From Turritopsis dohrnii (Eukaryota; Cnidaria; Hydrozoa; Anthoathecata; Oceaniidae): a stretch of DNA of 64,000 bases. The notes beneath the pieces are model-generated. The model ran no database searches and was not told the origin of the DNA. It saw nothing but the letters and a program-made list of their open reading frames with translations. Shown piece by piece: positions 11,791 to 22,885 of the stretch (within the stretch, counting starts at the first letter, position 1; each line of letters opens with the position of its first letter). The translations under genes were made by a program, and so were the position numbers. The stretch lies in NCBI GenBank assembly GCA_027922465.2, contig BQMF02000010.1:1240001-1304000 (forward strand). The letters run 5' to 3'.

Positions 11791-12429
11791 TGTGAAAGAA
11801 TCAATTCAACTGTTCTGGCTTTATCAAGAAAACGGCTATTTTTATAGCCACAAATTTATGAAAAAACACATTATTTTGATTCTCAGAGTAAGGCTTGGCA
11901 CCCTTACTTCTTTGTTGTTTTTTATTTCTTTTCCATCCCTTGTTCCCTCTAAGGCCTTTCATAATCCAAACATACATTTTTAATGTTCTCTTACTGACCA
12001 ATAAGAAGGTATAAACATCTTTTGGGTTAGTTTCAATATTTGGGGTATAAGGTTTGAAAAAAAATATGTATCCATTTTTTTTTTTTTTTTTTTTTTTTAC
12101 TTCCACTTGTGTATTATACAGATCAGATTGGGTTTGACCCAAAAATATTTAAAAATGGCTATATCTTTTGAATAACTCAAGGATTTCTCATAAATTTTAC
12201 TCAGAATTATATTTCCCAACTAATACCTTCAAAGTCATGGGTAAAAAATCTGAATTATCTCATCAGCGTGTAATTTACAGACCGAGTCTGTCATATAACA
12301 TAAGGAATGATTTGGCAATTAGGAAAGAGGGCGGGGGAGAAAAACAACACTTTTATTCATAAGAGTGTCCATCATACACAACCGTTTGTCATGTATTTAG
12401 CCAAAATAATGTTTTTTTGATATGTGTAC

Positions 12430-14100
12430 CTATAAAGATAGCTGTTTCTGTTGATAGCTGGACCAGATGACAGTCACCGAACAGCAATCAGGAAACCAGA
12501 CTTTCTTTTCCTTGATCAGTGCCGACTTCAAATTACAAAGAGGAGCACAGGTTTTCACAATATCATCCACATGGTGTAGCATAGTAATTGGCAATATGTT
12601 CTTGAGAATGCGATAAAATTAAATGCGATTTATTGCTCGTTCCACGTGTATTCTAAGATGGGCTACATCTTTCGTTTTTTTGCATTCAACTTTCGTCATT
12701 TGACTTTTAATTCGAACACCAGGGGTTACACTTAAACTGCAAAATCTCAACATTAACTCTTCCCTTATTTGAAAACCACGATCTGCCATTACCTCATCAT
12801 CGCGTTCAAGAAGGTCGTAAAAACCACTGTCCATAGTTAAAAATTTGTCAGAAGCTCTACTACCATAGCAGTCAGATAAAAATGAAATAAAACCTGTCGG
12901 AGTAATTCCAACATGAAATTTAACAGTCTTGTAGTGATCAGACCATGTAGCTGTTTGATTCATGAGAGACTTTGGTCGTTCTATAAAAATTTCTGAACAA
13001 TCTATTATGATACGACACTTTTGATGACCAGATTTGATGAATATTTCTGGAAGGTTATCTCGGATTGATTCTCTAGGTAACCAAACAACTAATGCACCAC
13101 CTAAGATTCTACTCATTACTTTGATCCATGTAGTAAAAGTATTGGAGCAAATGGCTGGCGAGATTCCAAAACGGTCAGCTAGATCTTCGTTCAATACACC
13201 AAGTCGCAATGTCATTAATGTAAGCAGCATCTCGTTACGATGAGACAACCGCTTTTTGGCATTTGGCATGGTCCTTTTCACTTTGCTGTATCTCACTGTT
13301 CTTTTAGCTCCTCTCCAATATCTTAATTTTGGTAAATATGGTGATAGAAGTGTAAATAGAGTATCGAAAAGTGTTATTGATGCTAAACCAGTATAAAAAT
13401 TCATCTTTGAATCAGCTTTTATTTTTCTCCAGCTAAAGTATGTGTTATTGTGAAGTAATTTTGCCCTAGTAGCTCTCTTTATTTGCAATGATAACTTATT
13501 CACTTTAGTTACTAAGGAATTTATTAGGGCTTTCTTGTCTACGCACTTTTCACATGTAGCTGTACCTGGTGTTACTATGTAGGAATGATCTCATCCAATT
13601 GAAGAGTGTGATGATGTAGGTGAAAACATGAATGTGTTTGCTGTCGTCACATTTGTTGGTTCAATATCACCAGTGTCAACATCCATTCCTTGTGTCTTGG
13701 CACAAACAGAAGCTTCTTGGTTTGGCAAAGATGGTGCACGAAACAAAGTTCTTCTTGTCTTTTTCAAAGGTTTATCGTAACCTAACTTCAAAGTAGGATC
13801 AGGGTTAGCTGTGGTAAGGATACCATCAACAAAATGCTCAGAGCAAACACGATCACTTGAACAAGGTTTCCAAGCTGATTTGTCTTTTTTTATTCGTCTT
13901 AATGCTTGTATCCATCTCCTTCTAGCTTCACCATTCCTCAAAACACTGGGGAAACAATAAAGTTTGTATGGTGGTTCTAACCCACAACCACATTCCTTTC
14001 TAGTTTTCCCTTCATGGATGGGACAAGATTCAGCTCTCCATTTGTAAACTCTTGATGTGCTGTTCCAACAACCGTTTACTGCACAATTTGATCCTCCCAT
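12430..14100 (-). pseudogene. THAP-DDE transposase with two in-frame stop codons
   Basis: One continuous frame starts at 14100. A THAP zinc-finger region comes first (CAVNGC ... RRRWIQAL ... VCSEHF). TGA follows (SIG-stop-DHSYIV, near 13590), then a second zinc pair, CEKC, and a basic segment. The helix-turn-helix region is LRLGVLNEDLADRFGIS. The DDE domain has the triad in IIIDCSE, MADRGF and HVERAI. TAA interrupts NRI-stop-FYRILKN near 12619, and the frame then runs on to TAG at 12430-12432. The first stop could be a CGA-to-TGA change and the second AAA-to-TAA. The catalytic triad is kept, but the DNA-binding and catalytic parts are separated by the first stop. Confidence 0.85.
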
Positions 14101-14260
14101 AATACTTGATAGTAATTAATAACGATTTAATTTAGGGAAATATACTACTTTATAAGCGTCTTTACAGCAACTAAAGTTTTTCTAGCCAAAACTCTTAGTT
14201 CCTAGGTCTCTGACCGCGCAGAAATTAAAAATGGTAGAATGCCGTGTCGAATTGGTGTAT

Positions 14261-14885
14261 TCTTTGTAAGGAAGAAATTTATCTACATATCATCACTTTT
14301 CGGTAATGATAAAAACGTCATAATTATTCAAAGTGGTGGAAGCTGTTACGATGCATGAAAGCCACGAACTGGTTGCTCTGATGCAAATGTGTCCATAGTA
14401 TTTCATACAATCGACTTCATGCAATACAATAGAAGCATGTGGGATACTGTATTTTACCTGTTAAATCATGCTTTTACCACCCCCTTGTTTGGTAAGTGTT
14501 GGTAGCGATAAAAAATCTTTTCTATCTTGAAGATGTAAAAGCTTTATTAGCGAAAGCTGCCAATGCAGATTTGGGAACAATTTACGATGAATTGGCGGAG
14601 AAGATTCAGAAGGTTCCTGTGCTCAGTCAAGTTGATTTATTGTTTGCTTACTGAACAGAACAGCGTGAGAAGACATCTTCCAGTTGAATGTGACTTTCCA
14701 TTCATGGCTTTTTTGGTGCTTTAAGATAGCGGGATTTTCCCATCACTGCTGTTTGAAAGATTTTTTAATGGAATTTTACTATAACAGTTATTTGAAATTT
14801 AAAATTTTAAAACATTACTGACAGTTTCACGTCAGGAGCGATCATCAGATGTCTGAAATTTACTTGAAATATTTCGAAGTTTATA
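14261..14885. other. No gene recognised
   Basis: AT-rich spacer between element A and the mariner-type MITE, with no supported ORF. Confidence 0.35.
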
Positions 14886-15410
14886 CAGTGTGTTTCAAAA
14901 AATTGGCAACAAAATTTTTCATTGCATTTTTGAAGAAAATATCCAATTAATTTTTTTAAATTTTATATCGAAGGAATCCTTATTTTTTGGTCTTTCTCGT
15001 GATGTAATTTTTGTAGGAAATGGAAAAGTAAAAGAAGAGAAAATCGAAAAATAAGTATGGAAAAACTCATCAATTTCTTAACGATCAATTAAAACAAAAG
15101 TTAACAACCGTATCTTTATTGTTCAAAGGTGCAAAATCTTTTATGCCGTTATGTGACATCTGAGACTCTCAATTGAAGTAATTGGTCACGTGAAATTTTT
15201 TCAAGCGTGCGTAACATTGGCTTTGCTAAAGTGAAAGCGATAAAAAGTTGCTACATAACTGTGTTTGTTTTCTGAAATTGATGTTATTGTTAAACATATT
15301 AATTGATCGTTAAGAAATCCATGAGTTGTTTTTTTATTTTTCGATTTTCTCTTCTTCTATTTTTGAAAATGCGATGAAAATTTTTGATGCCAATGTTTTG
15401 AAACACACTG
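14886..15410. mobile_element. Mariner/Tc1-type MITE (525 bp, TA duplication)
   Basis: The left end, CAGTGTGTTTCAAAA, is matched by the inverted TTTTGAAACACACTG at the right. Similarity extends for about 45 bp (AATTGGCAACAAAATTTTTC against its inverse). TA flanks both ends at 14884-14885 and 15411-15412. There is no transposase, so it is nonautonomous. Related sequence lies at 10255-10400. Confidence 0.8.
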
Positions 15411-15414
15411 TATT

Positions 15415-16060
15415 AAATTACAAGTTCGGACGATGTTTTTTTTGTTTTCTTTTCTGAAAGTGTGCTTGTGACCGTTCCAGCGTTCTTTAAAGGTGTCCCC
15501 AGTCAATCCAATATAGCGTTCCCCTCATCATTGTCGGTTTTCTTGACGTGACACGAGTATATAACACTTTTGTCGAGGCAATTCCCGTTAAGTAGACAAC
15601 TAGCTTTCTTTTTGCAATTGCAGCTACGGCCTGTGACAGGTTTCTTGACAGCTCTCAACACGTTCTTGTTATGGGACGAGATGAACCTAGAGATGTTTGG
15701 AAGACAGCTATAACTCACTTGTTCCTGTTCAGAACTTCGCTGAATTTGTGTTTTTTTTTGGGAAGCAACAGTCAACAATACTCAAAAACTGTTTTGCAGC
15801 AATAGTCTTAACGTCCATACTGTATGGTGTATTAAACCATATAACCTTTCTGTTCTTCGTTCGTTTTGATTTTGGGTGGCGTTGTTGATATTTTCTTTTC
15901 TCTTCGTTGTAATAAGATGCCACTCTGTCGAAAATATCTTTATTTAATGATATCTTGCTTATTCTGTCGCAGATCATACTCGGGATATGTTTTATTATTC
16001 TTGTTTAATGGAATTTTTAACAAGAGAAGATTTTTCATAAGTCATAAGGCAAAATAGCCT
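15415..16060 (-). pseudogene. Penelope-like retroelement fragment with GIY-YIG endonuclease start
   Basis: The minus strand reads the post-RT segment NRKVIWFNTPYSMDVKT and then, after a frame change, SYSCLPNISRFISSHNKN. The cysteine linker CNCKKKASCLLNGNCL comes next, then VIYSCHV and, after another 1-nt frame shift near 15520, YIGLTGDTFKERWNGHK. WFN.P, the C.C...C..NG.C linker and YIGLT followed by FK.RW are the order seen in Penelope-like elements between the RT and the GIY-YIG nuclease. The piece lacks the RT core and is frameshifted. It abuts the mariner-type MITE. Confidence 0.75.
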
Positions 16061-16323
16061 AACAATCTGACATTCTGGGTAATGTTTATTTTCTATTTTT
16101 TTTTACTTTTGTTGACTATATATGTTGAACAAACAACAAGTAAATTTTTAAAATGTCACTTTTCTATTTTGAAGATTTTTTCGCGAAAAATTTCACACAG
16201 TTGATGACCGTTAGATCTTGAGTACCTTGAGTAACTTTTTTGTGAAGTTTAGTGCAAGCCCAATGGACAGATTTATTGAAATTCATTGCGATGGAGTACA
16301 TTTCTACAGAAACATACATACTA

Positions 16324-17287
16324 CTAGCCGCCAAGGCGGCGTCACTCGCCGCTCATGTTCAGCCTGCGTTGTATCACCACCTGCTCGAAATTATTTCACT
16401 TAAAACCAGCGATAAGACTTCCTTTGCTGCTGGCTTTATCGCTAAATAAAGCTCGTTTGCACGAGAAGAGAAATACGTTCCTGGTGTTTCAAATCTTGCA
16501 TGTTCTCAACTCAGCCGTTTATTGTCGCGGTCGCATTTAAAATGTCAGCAGACTTTCTTGCTTTACACAATGCATTCCGAACGTGAACTTCACGTGGTTT
16601 TTCTTTAGGATTTTAAACCAAACAAATATCAGTTTAACAATACACTAAAAACTCAGAGAAAAAAAACTTTTCAACTTATTATTAGCTTTTGTTTTACGCG
16701 CTCTAACATGGGTGCTGTCAGAAGTAGGTGAATAAATGGTTTCTCTTAAAAAGATCTCACGGGAGGAGAAAAAAATGCACGTGCTAAATGAATGAAGTGA
16801 ATAAAAAACGTTCGATCAGATAGACAAAAGCAAAAAATATTTTGTTTCATAATACTCTTTTTTAACCTATCGCTTTTTAAACATTTTGATTGCTCGAAAA
16901 AAAGTTCACCCGCCTCAGAAGGTCAGGCAAGCGTTAGGATGTTCTGGCAAACCGAACATGCTGCCACGTCCTGCCACTGCTGCTTTTTGTCCAAAATGTT
17001 TAATCAGTTAGTTTCTTTGTATTTAGTTGATGCATTGTTTTCAAAGCCAAGTCAACGTGGAATATAAAACTAACAATAGTAATATAAACAAAACGTTATC
17101 TCTATTGGTTCACCAGCAAAAAAAAGTCACGTTCGATTGGGGTTGCAATGTATTTGTTTCGAACTCACGTCGTACACAAAAAAAGAAACAATTTCGCTCA
17201 CAACTCAATCTACCATTTTGCGTGACTTACAAGCAAACAAACAAACAAACAGACAGACAGACGGAGAATCGACTATTAATATATAGA
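16324..17287 (-). mobile_element. Nonautonomous Helitron, array unit 1
   Basis: On the minus strand the unit starts TCTATATATTAATAG and ends with the hairpin GCCGCCTTGGCGGC running directly into CTAG. The base after CTAG is T (plus-strand A at 16323), as expected for Helitron insertion at A/T. The 3'-proximal interior (16370-16600) differs from units 2 and 3; the rest is closely similar. No Rep-helicase gene is present. Confidence 0.75.
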
Positions 17288-18368
17288 CTAGCCGCCAAGG
17301 CGGCGTCGCTTGCCGCCCATGTTCAGCATGCGTTGACTTCACGAAAAATAAAATTAAGGAATTGGCAACCGAAAGTGTTACTATGTTGTAGAGCTCGAAA
17401 AACTGATTAAAAAAATGCATGGGATCGTTCCGCTACGATCAACCGTTACAGAGATATCATTCTTCAAAGATTTTGATGACGTCACAGACCCCTCCCAAAA
17501 AAATTAGACCCAAATTTTTTGTCACCCCATCACCTGTATCGCGGACCCGAAAAAACGTCAGTTATCCTAGAGGCAGATTCGAAATCAAATATCAAATATC
17601 AGTTTAAACAATGGTTCCAAAAAAACCCAAATTTCATGTGTTATTTATTTTTTAAAACAATCGTTGATCAGTACAACAATGCACTCAAAACGTAGAGAGA
17701 AAAAAACTTTTTATTAGCTTTTGTTTTAAAAACGTTACGCGCTCTAACATGGGTGCTATCAAACGGGGGGAAAATGGTTTCTCTTCTTAAAAAGTTCACA
17801 CGGAGGAGAGAAAAAAGGCACGTGCTAAATGAATAAATACAATAAAAAAACGTTCGATCAGAACGCTTAACAATTAAAAGAAGAAATTAATTTATTAAAA
17901 GAAAAGCAAAAAAAAAAAAAAAACATTTTGTTTTGATATGATACTCTTTTTTTACCTATCGGTTTTTAAACATTTTGATTGCTCAAAAAAAAAGTTCACC
18001 CGTCTCAGACAGTCAGGCAAGAGTTAGTGGCAAACCGAACATATGCTGCCACGTTTTGCCACTGCTGCTTTTTGTCCAAAATATTTAATCAGTTAGTGAC
18101 TTTGTATTTAGTTGATGTACTGTTTTCAAAGCCAAGTCAATGTGGAATATAAAACTAACAATAATGATAAAAACAAAACGTTATTCCTATTAGTTCATCA
18201 GCCAAAAAAAGTCACGTTCGATTGGGGTTGCAATGTATTTACTTCGAACTCACGTCGCACACAAAAAAAGAAATAATTTCGCTCACAACTTAATCTACCA
18301 TTTTGCGTGACTTACAAACAAGCAAACAAACAAACAGACAGACAGAGAATCGGCTATTAATACATAGA
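17288..18368 (-). mobile_element. Nonautonomous Helitron, array unit 2
   Basis: Same ends as unit 1. It is joined without any spacer base to unit 1 (CTAG directly abuts TC) and to unit 3. Length 1081 bp. It carries a (TTTG)n/(TCTG)n simple repeat just inside the 5' end. Near-identical over its full length to unit 3. Confidence 0.8.
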
Positions 18369-19452
18369 CTAGCCGCCAAGGCGGCGTCGGTCGCCGCCCA
18401 TGTTCAGCATGCGTTGACTTCACGAAAAATAAAATTAAGGAATTGGCAACCGAAAGTGTTACCATGTTGTAGAGCTCGAAAAACTGATCAAAAAATGTAT
18501 GGGATCGTTCCGCTACGATCAACCGTTACAGAGATATCATTCTTCAAAGATTTTGATGACGTCACAGACCCCTCCCAAAAAAATTAGACCCAAATTTTTC
18601 GTCACCCCATCGCCTGTATAGCGGAACCCAAAAAACGTCAGTTATCCCTAGAAGCAGATTCGAAATCAAATCTCAAATATCAGTTTAAACAATGGTTCCA
18701 AAAAAACCCAAATTTCATGATGTGTTATTTATTTTTTTAAAACAATCGTTGATCAGTACAACAATACACTCAAAACGTAGAGAGATAAAAACTTTTTATT
18801 AGCTTTTGTTTTAAAAAAGTTACGCGCTCTAACATGGGATGCTATCAAAGAGGGGGAAAATGGTTTCTCTTCTTAAAAAGATCACACGGGAGGAGAGAAA
18901 AAGGCACGTGCTAAATGAATAAAAGAGAATAAAAAAACGTTCGATCAGAAGCGCTTTATAAAAAGAAATTAAATTATTAAAAGAAAAGCAAAAAATGATA
19001 CTCTTTTTTTATCCTATCGGTTTTTAAACATTTTGACTGCTCGAAAAAAAAGTTTACCCGTCTGAGACAGTCAGGCAAGGATACGTTAGGATACACTGGC
19101 AAACATGCTACCACGTTCTGCCACTGCTGCTTTTTGTCCAAACTGTTTAATCAGTTAGTTTTCTTGTATTTAGTTGATGTACTGTTTTGAAAGCCAACGT
19201 AGTCAACGTAGTCCTTGGAATATAAAACTAACAATAATGATAAAAACAAAACGTTATTCCTATTAGTTATCAGCCAAAAAAAGTCACGTTCGATTGGGAT
19301 TGCAATGTATTTGCTTCGAACTCCCGTCGCACACAAAAAAAGAAATAATTTCGCTCACAACTCAATCTACTATTTTGCGTGACTTACAAACAAACAAACA
19401 AACAAACAAACAAACAAACAGACAGACAGAGAATCGGCTATTAATATATAGA
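18369..19452 (-). mobile_element. Nonautonomous Helitron, array unit 3
   Basis: 1084 bp. The 5' end TCTATATATTAATAGCC is preceded on its own strand by A (plus-strand T at 19453), the canonical 5' flank. Together the three units form one head-to-tail trimer between a single A and a single T. Short frames in the units repeat between copies only because the DNA is repeated. Confidence 0.8.
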
Positions 19453-19832
19453 TTTCATTGAAAATACTCTTCGTCTGGGAAATGATAATGGGTATCGGCT
19501 GTCTTAACAAATATCCGTAGGGACTGTCAGGCCAATGTGCCTATGATTTAAATAGATAAAAAACAATTCCCCAGAGAAGTAAAATAAATCGTGTAGTTTC
19601 ACAATCGAAGCCGTCCCGTTGTTGTTACATCAGGTCACAGAAAGTCACGGAAGTTTCAATACTTTTGTAAATACAAATTAATAGAATTAAGAAAATAAAT
19701 AAATGAAGTAAAAAAAAGATGGATAGATAAATAATTACTAGCCGCCAAGGCGGCGTTGCTCGCCGCCCATGTCCACCTGCTCTCTATCACTGTATCAATA
19801 AACGTCAAATTTCCTTATGAACGGCTCGTACA

Positions 19833-19845
19833 ACTTGTGTTCAAC
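19833..19845 (+). repeat. 13-bp direct repeat, left copy (target duplication of the LINE pair)
   Basis: ACTTGTGTTCAAC here is repeated exactly at 24986-24998. It brackets the whole head-to-head LINE block inside the Helitron. Confidence 0.75.
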
Positions 19846-19879
19846 TGAATAAAAATATACGTATACCTGAATAAAAATC

Positions 19880-22800
19880 CAGGTATAGATAGAAAGATAG
19901 ATAGATATTCTTTATTTGTAGTCGATGATTTACAAAATGTAAAATAAGTTAAAACATACTAATAAAATAACTTATATATAATAATAGAATAAAATACTAT
20001 TTCTCTCATAGAGTCAAACAATGTAGTGAGAATAGTATTGTGAATGATTCTACAAGAGAATATGGTTAGTCTATTAAGACTAATTAAAATCGACTGTTAC
20101 AAAAGAAAAAATTATATAAAGCCTAAATTAAATATATAACTAGCACAGATCCTGCATTAACATTGGAGATCATTTTGTTGGTTCAAGGCACTACAGAATT
20201 TGTTTAAAGACGTTGCCGACTTGATTTCGGTTGGAAGGGGGTACCACAATTGTGAAGCAATATATCCGAAAGTCTGCAGCCCATACTTTTTTGAGTAGAC
20301 CCGAGGTCTCACTAAATCATTTGCAGATCTTAAGTTGAGTCCCATATCATTTCTACAGGGAAACACATATTTCATGTAAGAAGGATTCAAATCACATTTT
20401 GTCTTGTAGACTTCTCTTAATAATAGTCTACAATGTTGTAAATGAATACCTTCTGGGTGAGATATGTATCCCAGTTTTGATTGTGAACAAGCCCTTGTCA
20501 AAACTCGATCTACATTTGCAATAGATATTCTACAACCAAATCCCCAAACCAAAGGGCAATAATTGAACTCGGATGCAATAAATGTCATATATGATAAGTT
20601 TCTCTGCTTATCATCCACAATATTGATGATTTTCTTCAGGGCATTAGATTTGCAGCTAGCTCTTTTGCATAGTGTGTTTATATGTTCTGCAAACGTCAAC
20701 TGACTGTCAAATTTAATACCAAGAAGTTTCATATATTTAGATACAGTCAAAATCTCTCCATTCAATTTTAAATGATGTAAATGCGTAATTTTTGGTTTTC
20801 CAAATAAAATAAAATTGCATTTACTTGCATGTAGTTGCAGGCCATTATCAGAAAACCATAACAATGCTGATCTAATAAGTTTCTCTAGCATATTTTTCAC
20901 TTCAATAAATGTGTTTGCTGATGCACAAAATGTATTATCATCAGCATAGTTACACACTAGGGTATCTGAACAGGGCGTATCTTGATCAAATAGAAAAAGA
21001 AAATCATTTAAAAATATATTAAACAAAAGAGGTCATAATATTGATCCTTGCGGTACACCAGAAAAAATTCCAAAGACTAAAAACCCCATCACCACCTACT
21101 CTCTGAAAGCGTTGCCTCAAATAGCTCCATATAAGAGATAATGCACTAGAAGAGAATCCATATGCATGAAGCTTTGCAATAAGCAATCTATGATTAATGC
21201 AATCAAAAGCCTTACTCAAATCCATGAGCAATGCAGCAACACACTTTTTACAGTCCAACTTTTTTTAAAGAAAGCTCATTAATCTTAAAAGAGCATGTTG
21301 ACTACTGTACCCTTTCCTGAAACCAGATAAAATTGAAGACATTTTCCCTTCCAGAAACTCAGTAATTTGTTCAAATAATATTCTTTCAAACACTTTTGAG
21401 AAATTTGGCAATTTACTGATTGGCCGATAGCTCTCTTTTGAAACCCTAGATTTTGCTTTGTACAGTGGAGACACATCCGCACATTTCAAAGACTCAGGAA
21501 AAATGCACGTTTTTACCGACTTATTGAAGCAGTGACAAAGCTGATCAACAAAGACATTAAGATGAGTCTTAATAAGATGTGCGGGTATAACTCCTACAGG
21601 ATAAGCTTTGCCACTCTTTAAAGAACTGATGTGAGCTCTCATATTATCGACAGAGACATGACAAAATTTCATTTTCTCAAAACTAGCACCGGGAGTGAAC
21701 TTTTCTTTGATACGTTTTTTGCTTGATTTCGGAAATAATGCAATCATCTTCTGTTGGTTGGTCAATTTCGGGAATGTTGTTTACATCTAGTGATTTCGTG
21801 AAATTTACGAAATATTCATTCATAACGTTTGCAATATCGGATTTATCTCGCAAAATAGCATCATCCTCGACCAGCGATGTTGTTTTTTCCTTGATTACTT
21901 TTTCAGAAAAGTTTGGTTTAACAATTTTCCAAAATGCCTTGTTATCTTGAATTTTTGACACATCAAGTTTTCTATAGAAATTTTTCTTTGTATCTCGAGC
22001 TATTCTTGTACACTTATTTCTCTGGATTCGAAAAATGTTCCAATTTTCAGAAGTTGGATTTGAATTGAAAATATTTCTCTTTCTACTTCGATTCATTATC
22101 TCTTTTCATAATCTTTTTGTCAAGAATGGTAGATGTTTATTTCTCAAAAATCTTTTGTTTTAGTGGCATATGTTTGTTAATCGTGTTTTTTGAAAGCTTC
22201 GTCAAAGTTTGCAAAATTCATTTCCTCAAATTCAAGCAAATTCAAGTAATCTCGCCAGATCATTTTGAAATGCAGATTTATCAAAGTTTTTCATACTTCT
22301 GTATTTTATTAAGCGTGATTTCTTTTTGGGTACCTCGGCCTTTAAAACGGACATTGTTAATTTATGCCAATCTGACAATCCTGTCTCTATGGTTACACTG
22401 TTGATAAACTTTTTCTTATCTGAAACCCAGATGTGGTCTATACAGGACAGATTCGTTGGATTTTTGTAACAAGTTGGTAATTTGATCAAGTTTATCATGT
22501 AATAATCTGTTTTTAACATTGCCAAATCATTCTCATGACTGTTGAAATCACCCATTAATATACAGTTATCGTGATTGCATAAGTCCAAGATCTGACGAAT
22601 ATTGTCGTAAAATATTTACAACATTGATTTGGCGGTTTATAAATACCAAGAATAAGCCATTTTTGACCTCCAAGACTAACTTCAACAGCTAACACTTCGA
22701 TGTCAGTACCCAAAGGTGGGAGTTTTACACTTTCACTGACTATTTGTTCATTAACGTATAACACTAATCCTCCACCATTTCTGTTTCTGTCTCTACGATA

Positions 22801-22884
22801 AATACGTTTGAAACTATTCATTATGACGGATGCGTCGGTGTAAGATGGATCAAGTTTCGTCTCAGAAATTAGCATAATGTCGAT
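19880..22884 (-). pseudogene. 5'-truncated LINE with APE-type endonuclease and RT, fragmented
   Basis: Minus strand. The endonuclease remnant (22971-22232) has [41 protein letters not shown] and LSDWHKL. The RT (21765-20157) has VSPLYKAKSRVSKESYRPIS, LMDLSKAFDCINHRLLIAKL, an intact YADD (VCNYADDNTF) and the LLGIKFDSQLTF thumb. The frames are broken at several places (near 22590, 21690, 21260 and 21020). The last part, 21026-20157, is a clean 289-codon frame. The 3' end has a (TAGA)n-type tail near 19890. The 5' end stops at about 22884, head-to-head with a different LINE. Confidence 0.85.
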
Positions 22885-22885
22885 A

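Larger units (their letters stand above)
10720..14258. mobile_element. ISL2EU/Harbinger-like DNA transposon A (3.5 kb, inactive)
   Basis: Terminal inverted repeats ACACCAATTCGACACG lie at 10720 and, inverted, at 14243-14258. They are flanked by AT at 10718-10719 and 14259-14260 (TA is equally readable). The element carries two convergent genes: a SAP-SWIM partner gene on the plus strand and a THAP-DDE transposase on the minus strand. The gene pair, 2-bp duplication and DDE_Tnp_4-type transposase fit the ISL2EU group related to PIF/Harbinger, as I recall it. Both genes are broken, so this copy cannot move by itself. Confidence 0.85.

Noticed and set aside
11801..12142. Minus-strand frame with poly-Lys inside transposon A
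   Set aside because: It crosses the 30-T homopolymer; the Lys run is the only striking feature.
17027..18587. Short frames repeated between array units
   Set aside because: They recur only because the Helitron DNA is repeated; they lack domains and run through simple repeats.
16324..19452. Tandem units considered as a CRISPR-like or satellite array
   Set aside because: Units are ~1.08 kb with Helitron TC/CTAG ends and no short repeat-spacer structure.
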